DNA of 64,000 nt from Candidatus Poribacteria bacterium. Lineage in GTDB: Bacteria; Poribacteria; WGA-4E; WGA-3G. Location of the stretch: NCBI GenBank assembly GCA_003635315.1, contig PYJD01000009.1, positions 1 to 64,000 of the forward strand. The letters run 5' to 3'. A model generated the notes under the pieces. The model saw only the letters and a list, made by a program, of their open reading frames with translations, was not told where the DNA came from and did not search any database. Shown here piece by piece: positions 37,388-46,512 of this stretch; positions within the stretch are counted from its first letter, which is position 1, and each line of letters starts with the position of its first letter. Both the position numbers and the translations under genes were made by a program.

Positions 37388-38251
37388 CTATAATAATTTG
37401 TAATCTGCATTTACAAGTTCAACACCAAAAACGGCTAATCTTGCCATAATACTATGGATAGCAGTAAGATTACTATCAATTAAGATTGAGGAACGATTGT
37501 GTTGTGCAGCAGCTTCCCCTAATGTGCCACTACCAGCAAAGAAATCTAAAAGTAAATCTCCGGGTGAGGAATGTATTTTCACAATTCGATTTAGAATTCC
37601 AAGTGGTTTTTGCGTAGGATAACCCGTTTTTTCTTCTCCGTTAGTGCTCACAATGGTATGCCACCATACATCGGTCGGAGTTTTTCCACGAGCAGCTTTC
37701 TCTTTACCTACCAAACCTGGTGCCATATATGGTATCCTGTCCATCTCATCAAAATTGAATGTATAATGTTTTGGACTTTTTGTATACCATAGAATGTTAT
37801 CATGTTTAGCCGGCCAACGAGATTTGGATCTCCCTCCGTAGTCATACGCCCATATAATTTCGTTAATAAAACACTCTCGACCGAATATTTCGTCGAGAAT
37901 TATCTTACAATAATGTACTTCTCGGTAATCAATATGGAGAAAAAAACTACCTTGAGGATGTAGGACACGATATGCTTCTTCAAGACGTGGACGCAAAAAC
38001 TGTAGATATACATCCGAACTTGCAAATTTATCTGAGTAGTGTCGAGTCTCTCCAATGTGAGTTTTATATGTTTTGCCTTGAAATCCTACTCGATCCCCTT
38101 CATCATCTTGTTCGACCTGTATTTCAGTTCGAAATTGATATTTTCCTGTATTAAACGGCGGGTCAATATATATGAGATCTATACTCTCATCAGGAACATA
38201 CTTCTGAAGAATAGTTAGGTTATCCCCGTAATAGAGAGAATGCTTAGACAT
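37388..38251 (-). CDS. Site-specific DNA methyltransferase, beta class
   Basis: An N6-adenine or N4-cytosine DNA methylase, 287 residues. Catalytic motif IV DPPFNTG (about 31-37, in LIYIDPPFNTG) comes first, and the SAM-binding motif I DFFAGSGTLGEAA (about 236-248) near the C-terminus. That order defines the beta class. YPTQKPLGILNRI is the usual block between them. No restriction nuclease is beside it, so it is probably a solitary methylase with a regulatory or protective role; its recognition site is unknown. The target-recognition region lies between the motifs. Confidence 0.9.
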   Translation of the reverse strand: MSKHSLYYGDNLTILQKYVPDESIDLIYIDPPFNTGKYQFRTEIQVEQDDEGDRVGFQGKTYKTHIGETRHYSDKFASSDVYLQFLRPRLEEAYRVLHPQGSFFLHIDYREVHYCKIILDEIFGRECFINEIIWAYDYGGRSKSRWPAKHDNILWYTKSPKHYTFNFDEMDRIPYMAPGLVGKEKAARGKTPTDVWWHTIVSTNGEEKTGYPTQKPLGILNRIVKIHSSPGDLLLDFFAGSGTLGEAAAQHNRSSILIDSNLTAIHSIMARLAVFGVELVNADYKLL

Positions 38252-38533
38252 AGGGACTTATATTCACTTGTATATAGAATAGGTGGATTTGTATCTACTA
38301 CGATTTAATGGTAAAATTGTATCAGAATATGTATAATTTAGCAACCTGATAGTATTGAATGTTGTCCATAATACTTTCGTGAATCACACACAATTTCTTC
38401 AAATTAACAACTATTTTCTTCAACCATTGCTACCAATTTAAGTTATATTATTCTTGACGGTATGTAGTGTTTTATGTAAAATTATGATTGTCTGTTAGTC
38501 TGATTTTGTAGCTGTAATGTCAAAGGAGTAACA
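38252..38533. other. Divergent intergenic region
   Basis: AT-rich spacer between the divergent methylase and ruvX genes. It holds the candidate ruvX promoter at 38454-38482 and nothing else that I recognise. Confidence 0.6.
38454..38482 (+). promoter_or_regulatory. Candidate sigma70 promoter for ruvX-mltG
   Basis: TTGACG (38454-38459), a 17-base spacer and TAAAAT (38477-38482), about 50 bases before the ruvX ATG, which has an AAAGGAG site. Confidence 0.65.
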
Positions 38534-38968
38534 ATGTCTGTTTTATTAGGATTAGATGTCGGTGACGTAAGAATTGGTGTTGCAATTAGTGATATACTTG
38601 GAAGTGGTGCACACCCTCTTTGTACACTGACACGGACAAATCGACAGCGAGATGTTACTGCGATAGGGGATCTCGTTTCGATCCATAATGTAGAACGGAT
38701 TATCATCGGATTACCTGTTTCACTTGATGGAACTCTGGGAACACAAGCTGAAAAGGTACAACAATTTGGCAGTCGTTTATCAAAAACACTCGGTATTACT
38801 GTAGAATACTTTGACGAAAGGTTTACAACATCAGAAGCAGAAGAGATTTTAGATCTAGTAGAAATTGATACAAAAAATAGAAAAAATATTATTGACCAGG
38901 TGTCAGCTGTAATTATCTTAGATGAATATATGCAAGGTAATTCTACAGATAGTCAAGATGAAGAATAA
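38534..38968 (+). CDS. ruvX: RuvX/YqgF Holliday-junction resolvase-like protein
   Basis: An RNase H-fold protein of the YqgF family, 144 residues as expected. It has the opening LLGLDVGDVRIGVAIS with the catalytic Asp, then IIGLPVSLDGTLGTQAEKV and YFDERFTTSEAEEIL. Proposed roles are pre-16S rRNA 5' end processing and junction resolution. It is followed 23 bp later by mltG, a widespread pairing. Confidence 0.94.
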   Translation: MSVLLGLDVGDVRIGVAISDILGSGAHPLCTLTRTNRQRDVTAIGDLVSIHNVERIIIGLPVSLDGTLGTQAEKVQQFGSRLSKTLGITVEYFDERFTTSEAEEILDLVEIDTKNRKNIIDQVSAVIILDEYMQGNSTDSQDEE

Positions 38969-38991
38969 GATAAATCAATAGTCCGCTGTTT

Positions 38992-40086
38992 TTGACGATC
39001 CTACTTAGAGCAGCGTTAAATTGGGGGTCGTCCTTGTTTGTACGGAATATACGTCGAATAATTTCTTGGAAACGATTTCGGAGGTATGCATTATACGGAT
39101 TTGGATGTTTTGCAATCGTTTGCGTAAGCACTATCCTTATTGGAGGATATTACCTGTCTCCACCTTCGACCTCAGAAGATATCGTCTCAGTAACAATTGT
39201 GCCTGGGAGTAATACGACAACAATAGCTAAACGTCTTGCTTCAGAAAATCTAATTCGTAGTCCTTTTGTTTTTAAACTGGCTGTTCGTTATCAAGGTGTT
39301 GGAACACAACTTCGCGCGGGTAAGTATCAACTCAGTCGGGATATGCCTCTTATCCGAATACTTGAGGAACTTAAGAAGGGGCAAATCGAATATCAGACTT
39401 TTACGGTACCAGAAGGTCTTACCGCTACTGCTATTGCTGAACTGTGGGAAAAAACTGGATTGGGAACAGCAGAGGAATTTCAAAATGCCATAGAATTACC
39501 TGTTTTACTTCAGAAGTATATTCCAGAGGGTGTCTCTGCAGAAGGATATTTGTTTCCAAATACCTATAAATTTGCCAAGGGTACTACAGCTGAGACAGTT
39601 GCAAAAATGATGTTGTCTGAATCTGATGCAGTTTGGAACGATTCATTAGCAGAAGAGGCAAAGATATTAGGACTTACACGACATCAAGTGATAACACTTG
39701 CATCTATTATTGGGAGGGAAGCAGGATCTAAAACAGAAATTCCAATTATTTCAAGTGTGTTTCACAATCGACTTAAACAAAATTGGCGATTGCAAGCTGA
39801 TCCAACGGTCCTTTATGCTTTAGGAGATCCCAAACGTCCATTGACACGAGAAGACTTGAAAACTGTTTCACCCTATAACACCTATCTTCATAAAGGTTTA
39901 CCCCCTGGACCTATCGGAAACCCTGGAAAGGCTTCTATTTTGGGGGCACTTAGACCGGAAAAGACTTCATTTTACTACTTTGTAGCAACTGGACCAGGAA
40001 AACACCATTTTTCAAAAACACTTGAAGAACACAATAGGATGAGACGCCAAATTAGACGTAACCGAAACGCATCAAATAATCAATAA
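38992..40086 (+). CDS. mltG: Endolytic transglycosylase MltG
   Basis: An inner-membrane enzyme that cuts nascent glycan strands during peptidoglycan synthesis. The 364-residue frame starts at TTG; an in-frame ATG is not available before the domain. A membrane anchor (about 37-55) is followed by a LysM-like part and the YceG catalytic domain, with AEGYLFPNTYKFAKGTTAE, LASIIGREAG and RLQADPTVLYALGD. By alignment with E. coli MltG from memory, the catalytic Glu (the second of the EKE pair) is kept as the E of GREAG, while the first Glu is replaced by Gly. The end is standard (LPPGPIGNPGKASI). Confidence 0.93.
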   Translation: MTILLRAALNWGSSLFVRNIRRIISWKRFRRYALYGFGCFAIVCVSTILIGGYYLSPPSTSEDIVSVTIVPGSNTTTIAKRLASENLIRSPFVFKLAVRYQGVGTQLRAGKYQLSRDMPLIRILEELKKGQIEYQTFTVPEGLTATAIAELWEKTGLGTAEEFQNAIELPVLLQKYIPEGVSAEGYLFPNTYKFAKGTTAETVAKMMLSESDAVWNDSLAEEAKILGLTRHQVITLASIIGREAGSKTEIPIISSVFHNRLKQNWRLQADPTVLYALGDPKRPLTREDLKTVSPYNTYLHKGLPPGPIGNPGKASILGALRPEKTSFYYFVATGPGKHHFSKTLEEHNRMRRQIRRNRNASNNQ

Positions 40087-40148
40087 AGTATTGATATGGT
40101 AGATCAATAATGAACTAAAATATTCATGATCGGAGTTATTAATCATAC

Positions 40149-41441
40149 ATGGGAAATGTTGAATCTCAACAAACACTTCAGTCTGAAATTACAATTTCTG
40201 GAATAGGATTGATGCTTGGAGAACAAGTTGAAGTAACTGTAAAACCTGCTCCAGTGGATTATGGTATTGTCTTTCAGCGTACAGACATTCCTGGTATACC
40301 AAATGTGAAAGTATGTCCAGAAAATTGGGTGGATGTTATCCCAAGATGTACGAGTTTACAACAAGGAGACGTTACAATTAGTAGCATTGAGCATATCTTA
40401 TCTGCTCTTGCAGGATATAGGATTGATAATGCTATAGTAGAGATGAACGCACAGGAACCACCCGCTCTTGATGGTAGTGCCCTACCTTATATTCAGAAAT
40501 TTCAAGAGGTTGGTTTAGCACAGTCTGATTCTCCTCGTAAATACATTGAAGTATCTGAACCCTTTGCTGTTTGTGAAGATAACAAACAGCTTCTTTTTAT
40601 ACCATCCGATACCTTTGAAGTCACTTTCGCCTATGACCATCCGAATGTTTCTCCGCAGTTCGCAACATGGGAAATGTCAGATGAGAACTATATTAACGAA
40701 ATTGCCCCTGCACGTAGTTTCTGTTTTGAGTCTGAAATTGAAGCATTACAAGCATTAGGAATAGGCAAAGGTGCAAGTTATGACAACGTAGTGGTAGTAG
40801 GAACGGATGGGGAAACAAGTTCGGACCTTAGGTTTTCTGATGAATTTGTACGCCATAAGACGCTTGATCTTATAGGTGATCTTTACCTTGCCGGTTATTT
40901 ACCGAGAGCTCGAGTCGTAGCAATGCGAACTGGACACACATTTCATGCTGAATTTGTGAAAGCTTTGTCAGAGAACGGACTGATTGATTTTAGCAATAAT
41001 GCTGACCAAATAGTTGAAGCACAGGATATCTATCGAATTCTACCACACCGTCATCCAATGTGCCTAATTGATAGAGTTATAGAATATGAAAATGGGAAAC
41101 GGGCTGTCGGAATTAAGAATCTTACGTATAATGAACCAATCTTTGAAGGGCATTTTCCATCACAACCAGTTATGCCCGGAGTATTACAAGTAGAAGCACT
41201 GGCACAACTTGGGGCCTGGTTGTTACTACACGAGATTGGAAAGGAGGATCAACTGGGATATTTTCGTTCCATTACCAATGCCACATTTCGAAGAATGGCT
41301 ATCCCAGGAGATCAACTCAGATTAGAGATTGAGATTGTTCAAAGACGAAGAAATTTAGCGCGTATTACAGGGGAAGTGTATGTAGGTGATGCTCTGGCTA
41401 CCGAAGCAGAATTATCTATTGCACTTGCTTCAGAAGATTAG
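40149..41441 (+). CDS. lpxC/fabZ: LpxC-FabZ fusion: UDP-3-O-acyl-GlcNAc deacetylase / hydroxyacyl-ACP dehydratase
   Basis: A 430-residue two-enzyme protein. Residues 1-285 are LpxC (lipid A synthesis), with zinc ligands H82 in EHILSALAG and H236/D240 in RHKTLDLIGD, and H263/H266 in GHTFHAE. Residues about 290-430 are FabZ (fatty-acid elongation), with LPHRHPMCLIDRV and catalytic H335 and E349 in EGHFPSQPVMPGVLQVEALA. This fusion is known in Bacteroidetes and some other lineages. It balances lipid A and fatty-acid use of hydroxyacyl-ACP. lpxA follows 54 bp later. Confidence 0.96.
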   Translation: MGNVESQQTLQSEITISGIGLMLGEQVEVTVKPAPVDYGIVFQRTDIPGIPNVKVCPENWVDVIPRCTSLQQGDVTISSIEHILSALAGYRIDNAIVEMNAQEPPALDGSALPYIQKFQEVGLAQSDSPRKYIEVSEPFAVCEDNKQLLFIPSDTFEVTFAYDHPNVSPQFATWEMSDENYINEIAPARSFCFESEIEALQALGIGKGASYDNVVVVGTDGETSSDLRFSDEFVRHKTLDLIGDLYLAGYLPRARVVAMRTGHTFHAEFVKALSENGLIDFSNNADQIVEAQDIYRILPHRHPMCLIDRVIEYENGKRAVGIKNLTYNEPIFEGHFPSQPVMPGVLQVEALAQLGAWLLLHEIGKEDQLGYFRSITNATFRRMAIPGDQLRLEIEIVQRRRNLARITGEVYVGDALATEAELSIALASED

Positions 41442-41495
41442 AATCTTCCAATTATACTTTAGTTATATGAAATAATTTGAAAGCAGAGGCAACTT

Positions 41496-42326
41496 TTGAC
41501 ATCTAAAAACATTCACCCAACAGCAATTATTTCACCAAAAGCGGAGTTAGGAGATGGTGTTTCCATCGGACCTTATTCCATTGTTGAAGACCATGCGGAA
41601 ATAGGGGCAAACACTGTCATCGGTCCGCATGTGCAGATAGATAAATGGACGATAATTGGTGAAGATTGCCAAGTTTTCTTTGGTGCATCCCTCGGCAACC
41701 CTCCAAAAGATCTAAAGTATAACGGGTGTCGGAGTTTTGTACGGATTGGGGATCGTAATGTTTTACGCGAATACGTCTCTATTTCTCGGGCAACTTTTGA
41801 AGATGAAGAAACAGTAATTGGTGATGATAATCTATTTATGAATTGGGTTAATATTGCACATGACGCGATTATTGGGAACAGAACGATTATGGCGAATTTT
41901 GCTACTCTTGCGGGTCATGTAACCATTGAGGATGATGTTCGACTTGGTGCTTATGCTGCACTACACCAATTTGTCCGTGTAGGTAAAATGGCGATGGCTG
42001 GCGGGTGCTCAAAAATCGTTCAGGATATACCTCCGTTTGCCTTGTCCGCTGGTCAACCTGCGCGTGTACGTGATCTTAATCGTATAGGTATTAGGACTTC
42101 CCAGATTAATCCGTTATCCAAATTATCATCTGAGACATTTGCTGTTCTCAAAAGAGCTTTCCGTATCTTATTCCGTTCCGGTTTGCCTTTAAAGCATGCT
42201 GTAACAAGAGTCAAAGAAGAAGTAGAGATAGTTCCCGAGGTAGAGTATCTACTCAATTTTATAGAATCATCTAAACGTGGTATCGGTTTCAGCCAACCAA
42301 ATCGATCTGCAAAGGGGGATGGGTAA
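41496..42326 (+). CDS. lpxA: UDP-N-acetylglucosamine acyltransferase
   Basis: First enzyme of lipid A synthesis: it moves the hydroxyacyl chain to UDP-GlcNAc. The 276-residue left-handed beta-helix protein has hexapeptide repeats from residue 10 (AIISPKAELG, VSIGPYSIVE). The catalytic His is in VNIAHDAIIGN, and the C-terminal helical domain carries the usual GIRTSQINPLSKL. The start is TTG with a GAGG site; no better ATG is seen. Its last codons (PEVE..FIESSKRGIGFSQPNR) are duplicated, in diverged form, at 43253-43323 beyond an inserted gene, so the present 3' end may be recombinant. Confidence 0.95.
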   Translation: MTSKNIHPTAIISPKAELGDGVSIGPYSIVEDHAEIGANTVIGPHVQIDKWTIIGEDCQVFFGASLGNPPKDLKYNGCRSFVRIGDRNVLREYVSISRATFEDEETVIGDDNLFMNWVNIAHDAIIGNRTIMANFATLAGHVTIEDDVRLGAYAALHQFVRVGKMAMAGGCSKIVQDIPPFALSAGQPARVRDLNRIGIRTSQINPLSKLSSETFAVLKRAFRILFRSGLPLKHAVTRVKEEVEIVPEVEYLLNFIESSKRGIGFSQPNRSAKGDG

Positions 42327-42392
42327 TTTACCGCAGAGACTTATTTAACGCCTGAAAATTCGGACTGCCGCTGGACACAAACGGAGAAAATC

Positions 42393-43234
42393 ATGGATAC
42401 CATCAATGACTTTACAATAAAACAGAGAAAATATATGCCTGTTTTTCCAAAGGCAGATGGTAAACCGACAATTTATATTGACGGCTATCCTTGTGAGGAC
42501 GATGAACCTATGGCTGAAACCGATTTTCACGCTGAACAGATAATTACGCTCTCCGACCAACTCAAACGATATTTTGCAATCAACGATTTGGTTTACATCG
42601 GTGTTGACAGTTTTATCTATTATAGCGAAGGGGATATCACAAAATGTGTCGTCCCTGATATCTACATCGTCTTTGGTGTTGATAAATACCCACTACGTCG
42701 CAGTTTCTATACGTGGGCAGAAGGAGCAGCACCTGTTGCTGTTTTGAGTTTCTTTCTGATTCGACAGCACATCTGGATCGGCATAGAAAAGTTGCATTGT
42801 ATCTAAATGATATAGGTGTTCAAGAATATTTTATTCATCAACCGGAACTAAAGAAGTCAGCGGAGTTTTATGGGTGGCGGCGAAGTTCATCAGGAGACAT
42901 CGTTGAGATGGATCCAGATGCGGAAGGTGGTTTATTCAGCGAAGTGTTAAATCTCTGGTTTCGGTGGACAGACGATCACAAAACGGACGTAAGACTTTTG
43001 CGTCCGTACCTGCCTGACGGCACTCCGATAACAACTTCTACGGAAGCAGAACACCTTCATTTGCAGGAAAAACATCTCAGAGAGGAAGCGGAAGCGATGG
43101 CAGCAGAAGAAGCAGAACGCAGAGAGGAAGCGGAAGCGATGGCAGCAGAAGAAACAGAACGTAGACGCACGTTGGAAATTGAGTTAGAACAACTTCGTGC
43201 CCAACTCGCTAACGGACAGAACGATACGCTATAA
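42393..43234 (+). pseudogene. Uma2-family (PD-(D/E)XK-like) endonuclease gene, frameshifted
   Basis: Two overlapping frames (42393-42806 and 42713-43234) make up one Uma2/DUF820 protein. The first has the family-typical EPMAETDFHAEQI and VPDIYIVFGV; the second has FLSDSTAHLDRHRKVALYL and GVQEYFIHQP. Adding one T to the T4 run at 42742-42745 restores a continuous frame reading VAVFEFLSDSTAHLD, exactly at the conserved acidic residue. It could be decay or a sequencing error. The start has GGAGAAAATC-ATG. The tail carries a 42-45-bp tandem duplication (two REEAEAMAAEE-type units). A transposition or nuclease role is only suggested for the family. GC content and codons differ from the neighbours, and it was probably inserted at the end of lpxA. 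Confidence 0.8.
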
Positions 43235-43252
43235 GAAAAGAACTCTCAGCAA

Positions 43253-43355
43253 CCCAGAAGTTGAAATCTACTTCAGTTTATTGAAACATCTAAACGTGGT
43301 ATCGGCTTCAGTCAACCAAATCGTCATACGAAAATCCAAGAATAACTTCGACATT
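43253..43355 (+). pseudogene. Decayed second 3' end of lpxA
   Basis: Bases 43253-43323 match the last part of lpxA (42233-42304). Read in one frame, the core gives FIETSKRGIGFSQPNR followed by HTKIQE and a stop codon. Differences from lpxA are mainly synonymous (GGT/GGC, AGC/AGT, CGA/CGT), which points to descent from a once-functional lpxA end; a one-base indel breaks the upstream PEVE part. It marks an ancestral gene end or a donor copy carried in with the Uma2 gene. Confidence 0.75.
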
Positions 43356-43507
43356 ATATTATTTTTCTATAAAATTATTGTTCAAGTTTCTATACCAGTT
43401 TCCTATCCCAATAATTTACCAAATGATTGTTATCTGTAGAATGGATAGAATCGCTTTGCTAAAAAAATAAATGGGATAAAAGACCAAACTACTAAAGGTA
43501 GATATTC

Positions 43508-44401
43508 ATGAATAGAGAAAGTCTTAATCACCTAATAACAGAGGATGAAAGGGAGCATTTTGAAAAACAGGGATACCTTTACATACCAAATGCTCTTTCT
43601 CCTGTTTTGAGGGATCGCTTATTAAATGCAGTGGATAAACTGTATGATGATGCGCTTGCTACTGGTAGAGCCAATCCACAGAATCAATGGGGATACTCGA
43701 ATTTTATTGGAATAGATGATGCGTTCTTGGATCTTGTTGATCATCCAACAACATTACCAAAAGTGTGGGGAATTCTGGGGTGGAATATCTATCTCTATCA
43801 TGCACATCTACATGTAAAACCACCTGCTCCAGAAGATGCACAAGTTGGTGATGGATGGTTGGAATGGCATCAAGATAGTGGTCGTGTCAATATTGAGATG
43901 GAAACCCACCCTCGTCCACGTTTATCCTTGAAGGTGGCGTATTTCCTTACGGATGTTTCTGAACCGGGACGTGGTAATTTCTATATCCGTCCGGGTAGTC
44001 ATTATTCGGATGTACCTTTGCCGGAATCAGAAATCAGTCGGGACCCACGTGAAAAAACTTCTTCAGATATACCTGATGACGCTATTCCAGTATGTGTGGA
44101 ACCTGGAACTGCTGTCTTGTTTGATAGAAGACTTTGGCATTCCCGTAGTCCAAATACCTCAGATATTACACGAAAAGCACTATTCTACGGATATGGATAC
44201 AGATGGATTCGTCCCAAAGACGATATGGTCGTAGAACATTTGTATGAACGGAGTGATCCAATTCGTAGGCAATTACTGGGGGATGCAGTGAAGAACAATG
44301 GTCGATATATTCCTTCAGATGACGATGTGCCGTTGCGTGGTTGGTTGATTGAGCAGTTTGGTGAGAAATCTGTGAATTCGCAAGCACCGCTCGGTACATA
44401 A
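43508..44401 (+). CDS. Phytanoyl-CoA dioxygenase family protein (copy 1)
   Basis: An Fe(II)/2-oxoglutarate oxygenase, 297 residues. The metal triad is visible as H-x-D in EWHQDSG and the distal His in LWHSRSPN; an Arg for 2-oxoglutarate follows in the same block (SDITRKALF). The double-stranded beta-helix core has YFLTDVSEPGRGNFYIRPGSHY. The substrate is unknown; family members hydroxylate fatty acyl-CoA, small metabolites or antibiotics. It sits alone on the plus strand, facing the convergent alcohol dehydrogenase-like gene 8 bp away. Confidence 0.92.
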   Translation: MNRESLNHLITEDEREHFEKQGYLYIPNALSPVLRDRLLNAVDKLYDDALATGRANPQNQWGYSNFIGIDDAFLDLVDHPTTLPKVWGILGWNIYLYHAHLHVKPPAPEDAQVGDGWLEWHQDSGRVNIEMETHPRPRLSLKVAYFLTDVSEPGRGNFYIRPGSHYSDVPLPESEISRDPREKTSSDIPDDAIPVCVEPGTAVLFDRRLWHSRSPNTSDITRKALFYGYGYRWIRPKDDMVVEHLYERSDPIRRQLLGDAVKNNGRYIPSDDDVPLRGWLIEQFGEKSVNSQAPLGT

Positions 44402-44409
44402 TCTGTCTT

Positions 44410-45453
44410 CTAAGGTATCAGACAGACCTTCCCAAAATTCCTTCGCGATTCCAGTAATTGGTGTGCCTTTGCAGCGTGCTTTAAGGGTAGTGTTGAATCA
44501 ATGATTGGGATTAACCTTCGCTGTTCTGCAAGGTGGACAAGTTGCCTGAGTTCTTTAGTCGTTCCCAACGCAGAACCCATGATGGTAAGTTGTTTCTGAT
44601 ACATTTTTCGGATGTTGATTTCTCCAATATTCCCTGTTGTTACGCCACAAGATACAAGCCTTCCATTTTTCGCAAGACTGCTGATACTTTGCTCCCATGT
44701 AGCCGCACCCACATGTTCTAACACCACATCCACGCCACGACCATTTGTCTCCTCAAGTATTACTTCGGAGAAGTCCACATCTTTGTAGTTTATGGTCACA
44801 TCGGCACCATGCTGTTTGGCACGTTCTAATTTCTCCTGCGTACTCGCAGTAGCGAAGATCCGTGCTCCAACAAGTTTGGCTATCTGTAATCCAGCACTTC
44901 CAACACTTCCTCCAGAACCAAGTATCAAAATATCATCACCAGCACTTAATTGTGCTCGTGTTATGAGCATATGCCATGCCGTGAGATAAGCAATCGGTAA
45001 TGCGGATGCTTCAATAAAAGATAAGGTGTCTGTTATTGGAATAGCGTTTTTTGCAGGTGCTTTGACATACTCTGCATACCCACCGTTAGTTTGAAACCCC
45101 AATAATTCTTGGGTATCACACAGGTTCTCATATCCCCTTACACAATCAGAACACACACCGCATGGAATACAGGGAGCAAGTAGAATACGATCTCCAATTT
45201 TGAGATGAGGTTGATTACCAGAAATATCAGCAATTTCACCTGCGATGTCAGAACCGAGGATGTGAGGTGTGCCTGTTTCTTCTAATTTCTGCTTTATCTC
45301 AGGTCGGTCGCGCCGTGCGTGAATGTCAAGGTAGTTGACAGCGCATGCTTTAACTTTAACGAGGATTTCATCGTTGCCAAGAGGAGGATTATCTAACTCT
45401 TGATACTGTAATACTTCAATCTCACCTTGTTCCAAAAACGCAACTGCTTTCAT
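44410..45453 (-). CDS. Zinc-binding medium-chain dehydrogenase
   Basis: An NAD(P)-dependent alcohol dehydrogenase or quinone reductase-like MDR protein, 347 residues. A structural zinc site of four cysteines is in PCIPCGVCSDCVRGYENLC (about 94-112), and the cofactor fold has ILGSGGSVGSAGLQIAKL (about 175-192). The catalytic zinc residues are less clear; the position after AVNYLDIHARRDRP resembles quinone-reductase-like members. Substrate unknown. It is the downstream member of a leftward run with the second PhyH protein, 155 bp apart. Confidence 0.9.
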   Translation of the reverse strand: MKAVAFLEQGEIEVLQYQELDNPPLGNDEILVKVKACAVNYLDIHARRDRPEIKQKLEETGTPHILGSDIAGEIADISGNQPHLKIGDRILLAPCIPCGVCSDCVRGYENLCDTQELLGFQTNGGYAEYVKAPAKNAIPITDTLSFIEASALPIAYLTAWHMLITRAQLSAGDDILILGSGGSVGSAGLQIAKLVGARIFATASTQEKLERAKQHGADVTINYKDVDFSEVILEETNGRGVDVVLEHVGAATWEQSISSLAKNGRLVSCGVTTGNIGEINIRKMYQKQLTIMGSALGTTKELRQLVHLAEQRRLIPIIDSTLPLKHAAKAHQLLESRRNFGKVCLIP

Positions 45454-45608
45454 ACCACATCATCACTTTAGTATTCTCAATTCAGCCATCTTCTCGTCAG
45501 TTTACCCTATACAGATATACACCTTCTCAGACGTATCGTGGCAAACTACTCCCACACACATGCATGTAAGACTTCCTCTATATCCGTAAATAAGGGTTTA
45601 TATTGTTC

Positions 45609-46418
45609 CTACCCGTATGCACCACTACTGAGAAATCCTAAGAGCCTACGGAGTCTTGGGTTTGCATCTTTATAGACGGATTCCGGCATTACGTAATTCA
45701 TAAACGGATTGTATTTATGTCCTACCAGACGGCGTGCATAGGTTATCTGTGTAATGTATCGAGTACGTTGACTTTGATTCGGTCCACCCCGGTGCCATAC
45801 TTGATTGTTGAACATTATCACACTTCCAGCCTTACCGAGATTGTATTGAATGTTGTCTTCCCATTTTGATCCATCAATTGGGTTAGGGGGTGATGCACCA
45901 AATAGGTGTGAACCGGGTATGACTTCTGTTCCCCCATGTTCTACCTCTGTAACATCAGTTAGGTAGTAATTGGCAGTAAATAGGATGACAGGAAGACGAA
46001 CATTCGTTGGCGGTTCACCGTCAGTAACAATATAGTGGGGTGAGTCGTCTTGGTGCCAAGAAGTTATTCCACCACCAGGACGCGTTTGGAAGGAATTGTT
46101 GTGAATAATATGACATTCTCCAGGAATCAGTGCCTCAGCAAATGATACAATTGGTTCAATGTCAAATAACCTTAGGTTTGCTTTACTATGTTCAAACATG
46201 CGATGCGAAAGATGCATGGTAGATTCCATGTTCCCACTGTTTAAACCGTTTGGATTGTTTTTGAGTGCCCATTCTAAATCCTCTCGAAGTTCAGCACAAT
46301 GGTCAGGTGTTAATACATCCTGTAGAAATAAACACCCATCACGGTTGAAGGTTTCAACCCATTCTTGTATCTGTTCTGAACTAACTTCTTGCTCCGACAA
46401 ATAGCGTGTTTCAGACAT
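45609..46418 (-). CDS. Phytanoyl-CoA dioxygenase family protein (copy 2)
   Basis: An Fe(II)/2-oxoglutarate oxygenase, 269 residues. Iron ligands: H-x-D in SWHQDDSPHY and the distal His in VWHRGGPNQSQRTRYITQ, with the co-substrate Arg close by. It differs enough from the gene at 43.5 kb to be a separate subfamily rather than a recent duplicate. Substrate unknown. Multiple PhyH genes per genome are a well-known trait of Poribacteria (general knowledge). Confidence 0.93.
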   Translation of the reverse strand: MSETRYLSEQEVSSEQIQEWVETFNRDGCLFLQDVLTPDHCAELREDLEWALKNNPNGLNSGNMESTMHLSHRMFEHSKANLRLFDIEPIVSFAEALIPGECHIIHNNSFQTRPGGGITSWHQDDSPHYIVTDGEPPTNVRLPVILFTANYYLTDVTEVEHGGTEVIPGSHLFGASPPNPIDGSKWEDNIQYNLGKAGSVIMFNNQVWHRGGPNQSQRTRYITQITYARRLVGHKYNPFMNYVMPESVYKDANPRLRRLLGFLSSGAYG

Positions 46419-46512
46419 GAGAATCTCCTATAATCAGAAATAGGTGGAGTTGGGAACTCCACCTATAAATGTCAACTAATAGCTATAAATATAAAAAGTT
46501 GTATCTGATTTA

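Noticed and set aside
38992-39100. Idea that the MltG catalytic glutamate is lost because E-K-E reads G-R-E
   Set aside because: By recalled alignment with E. coli MltG the catalytic residue is the second Glu, which is retained.
41496-41500. Search for an ATG start for lpxA
   Set aside because: No in-frame ATG with a better ribosome-binding site precedes the conserved first repeats, so the TTG start was kept.
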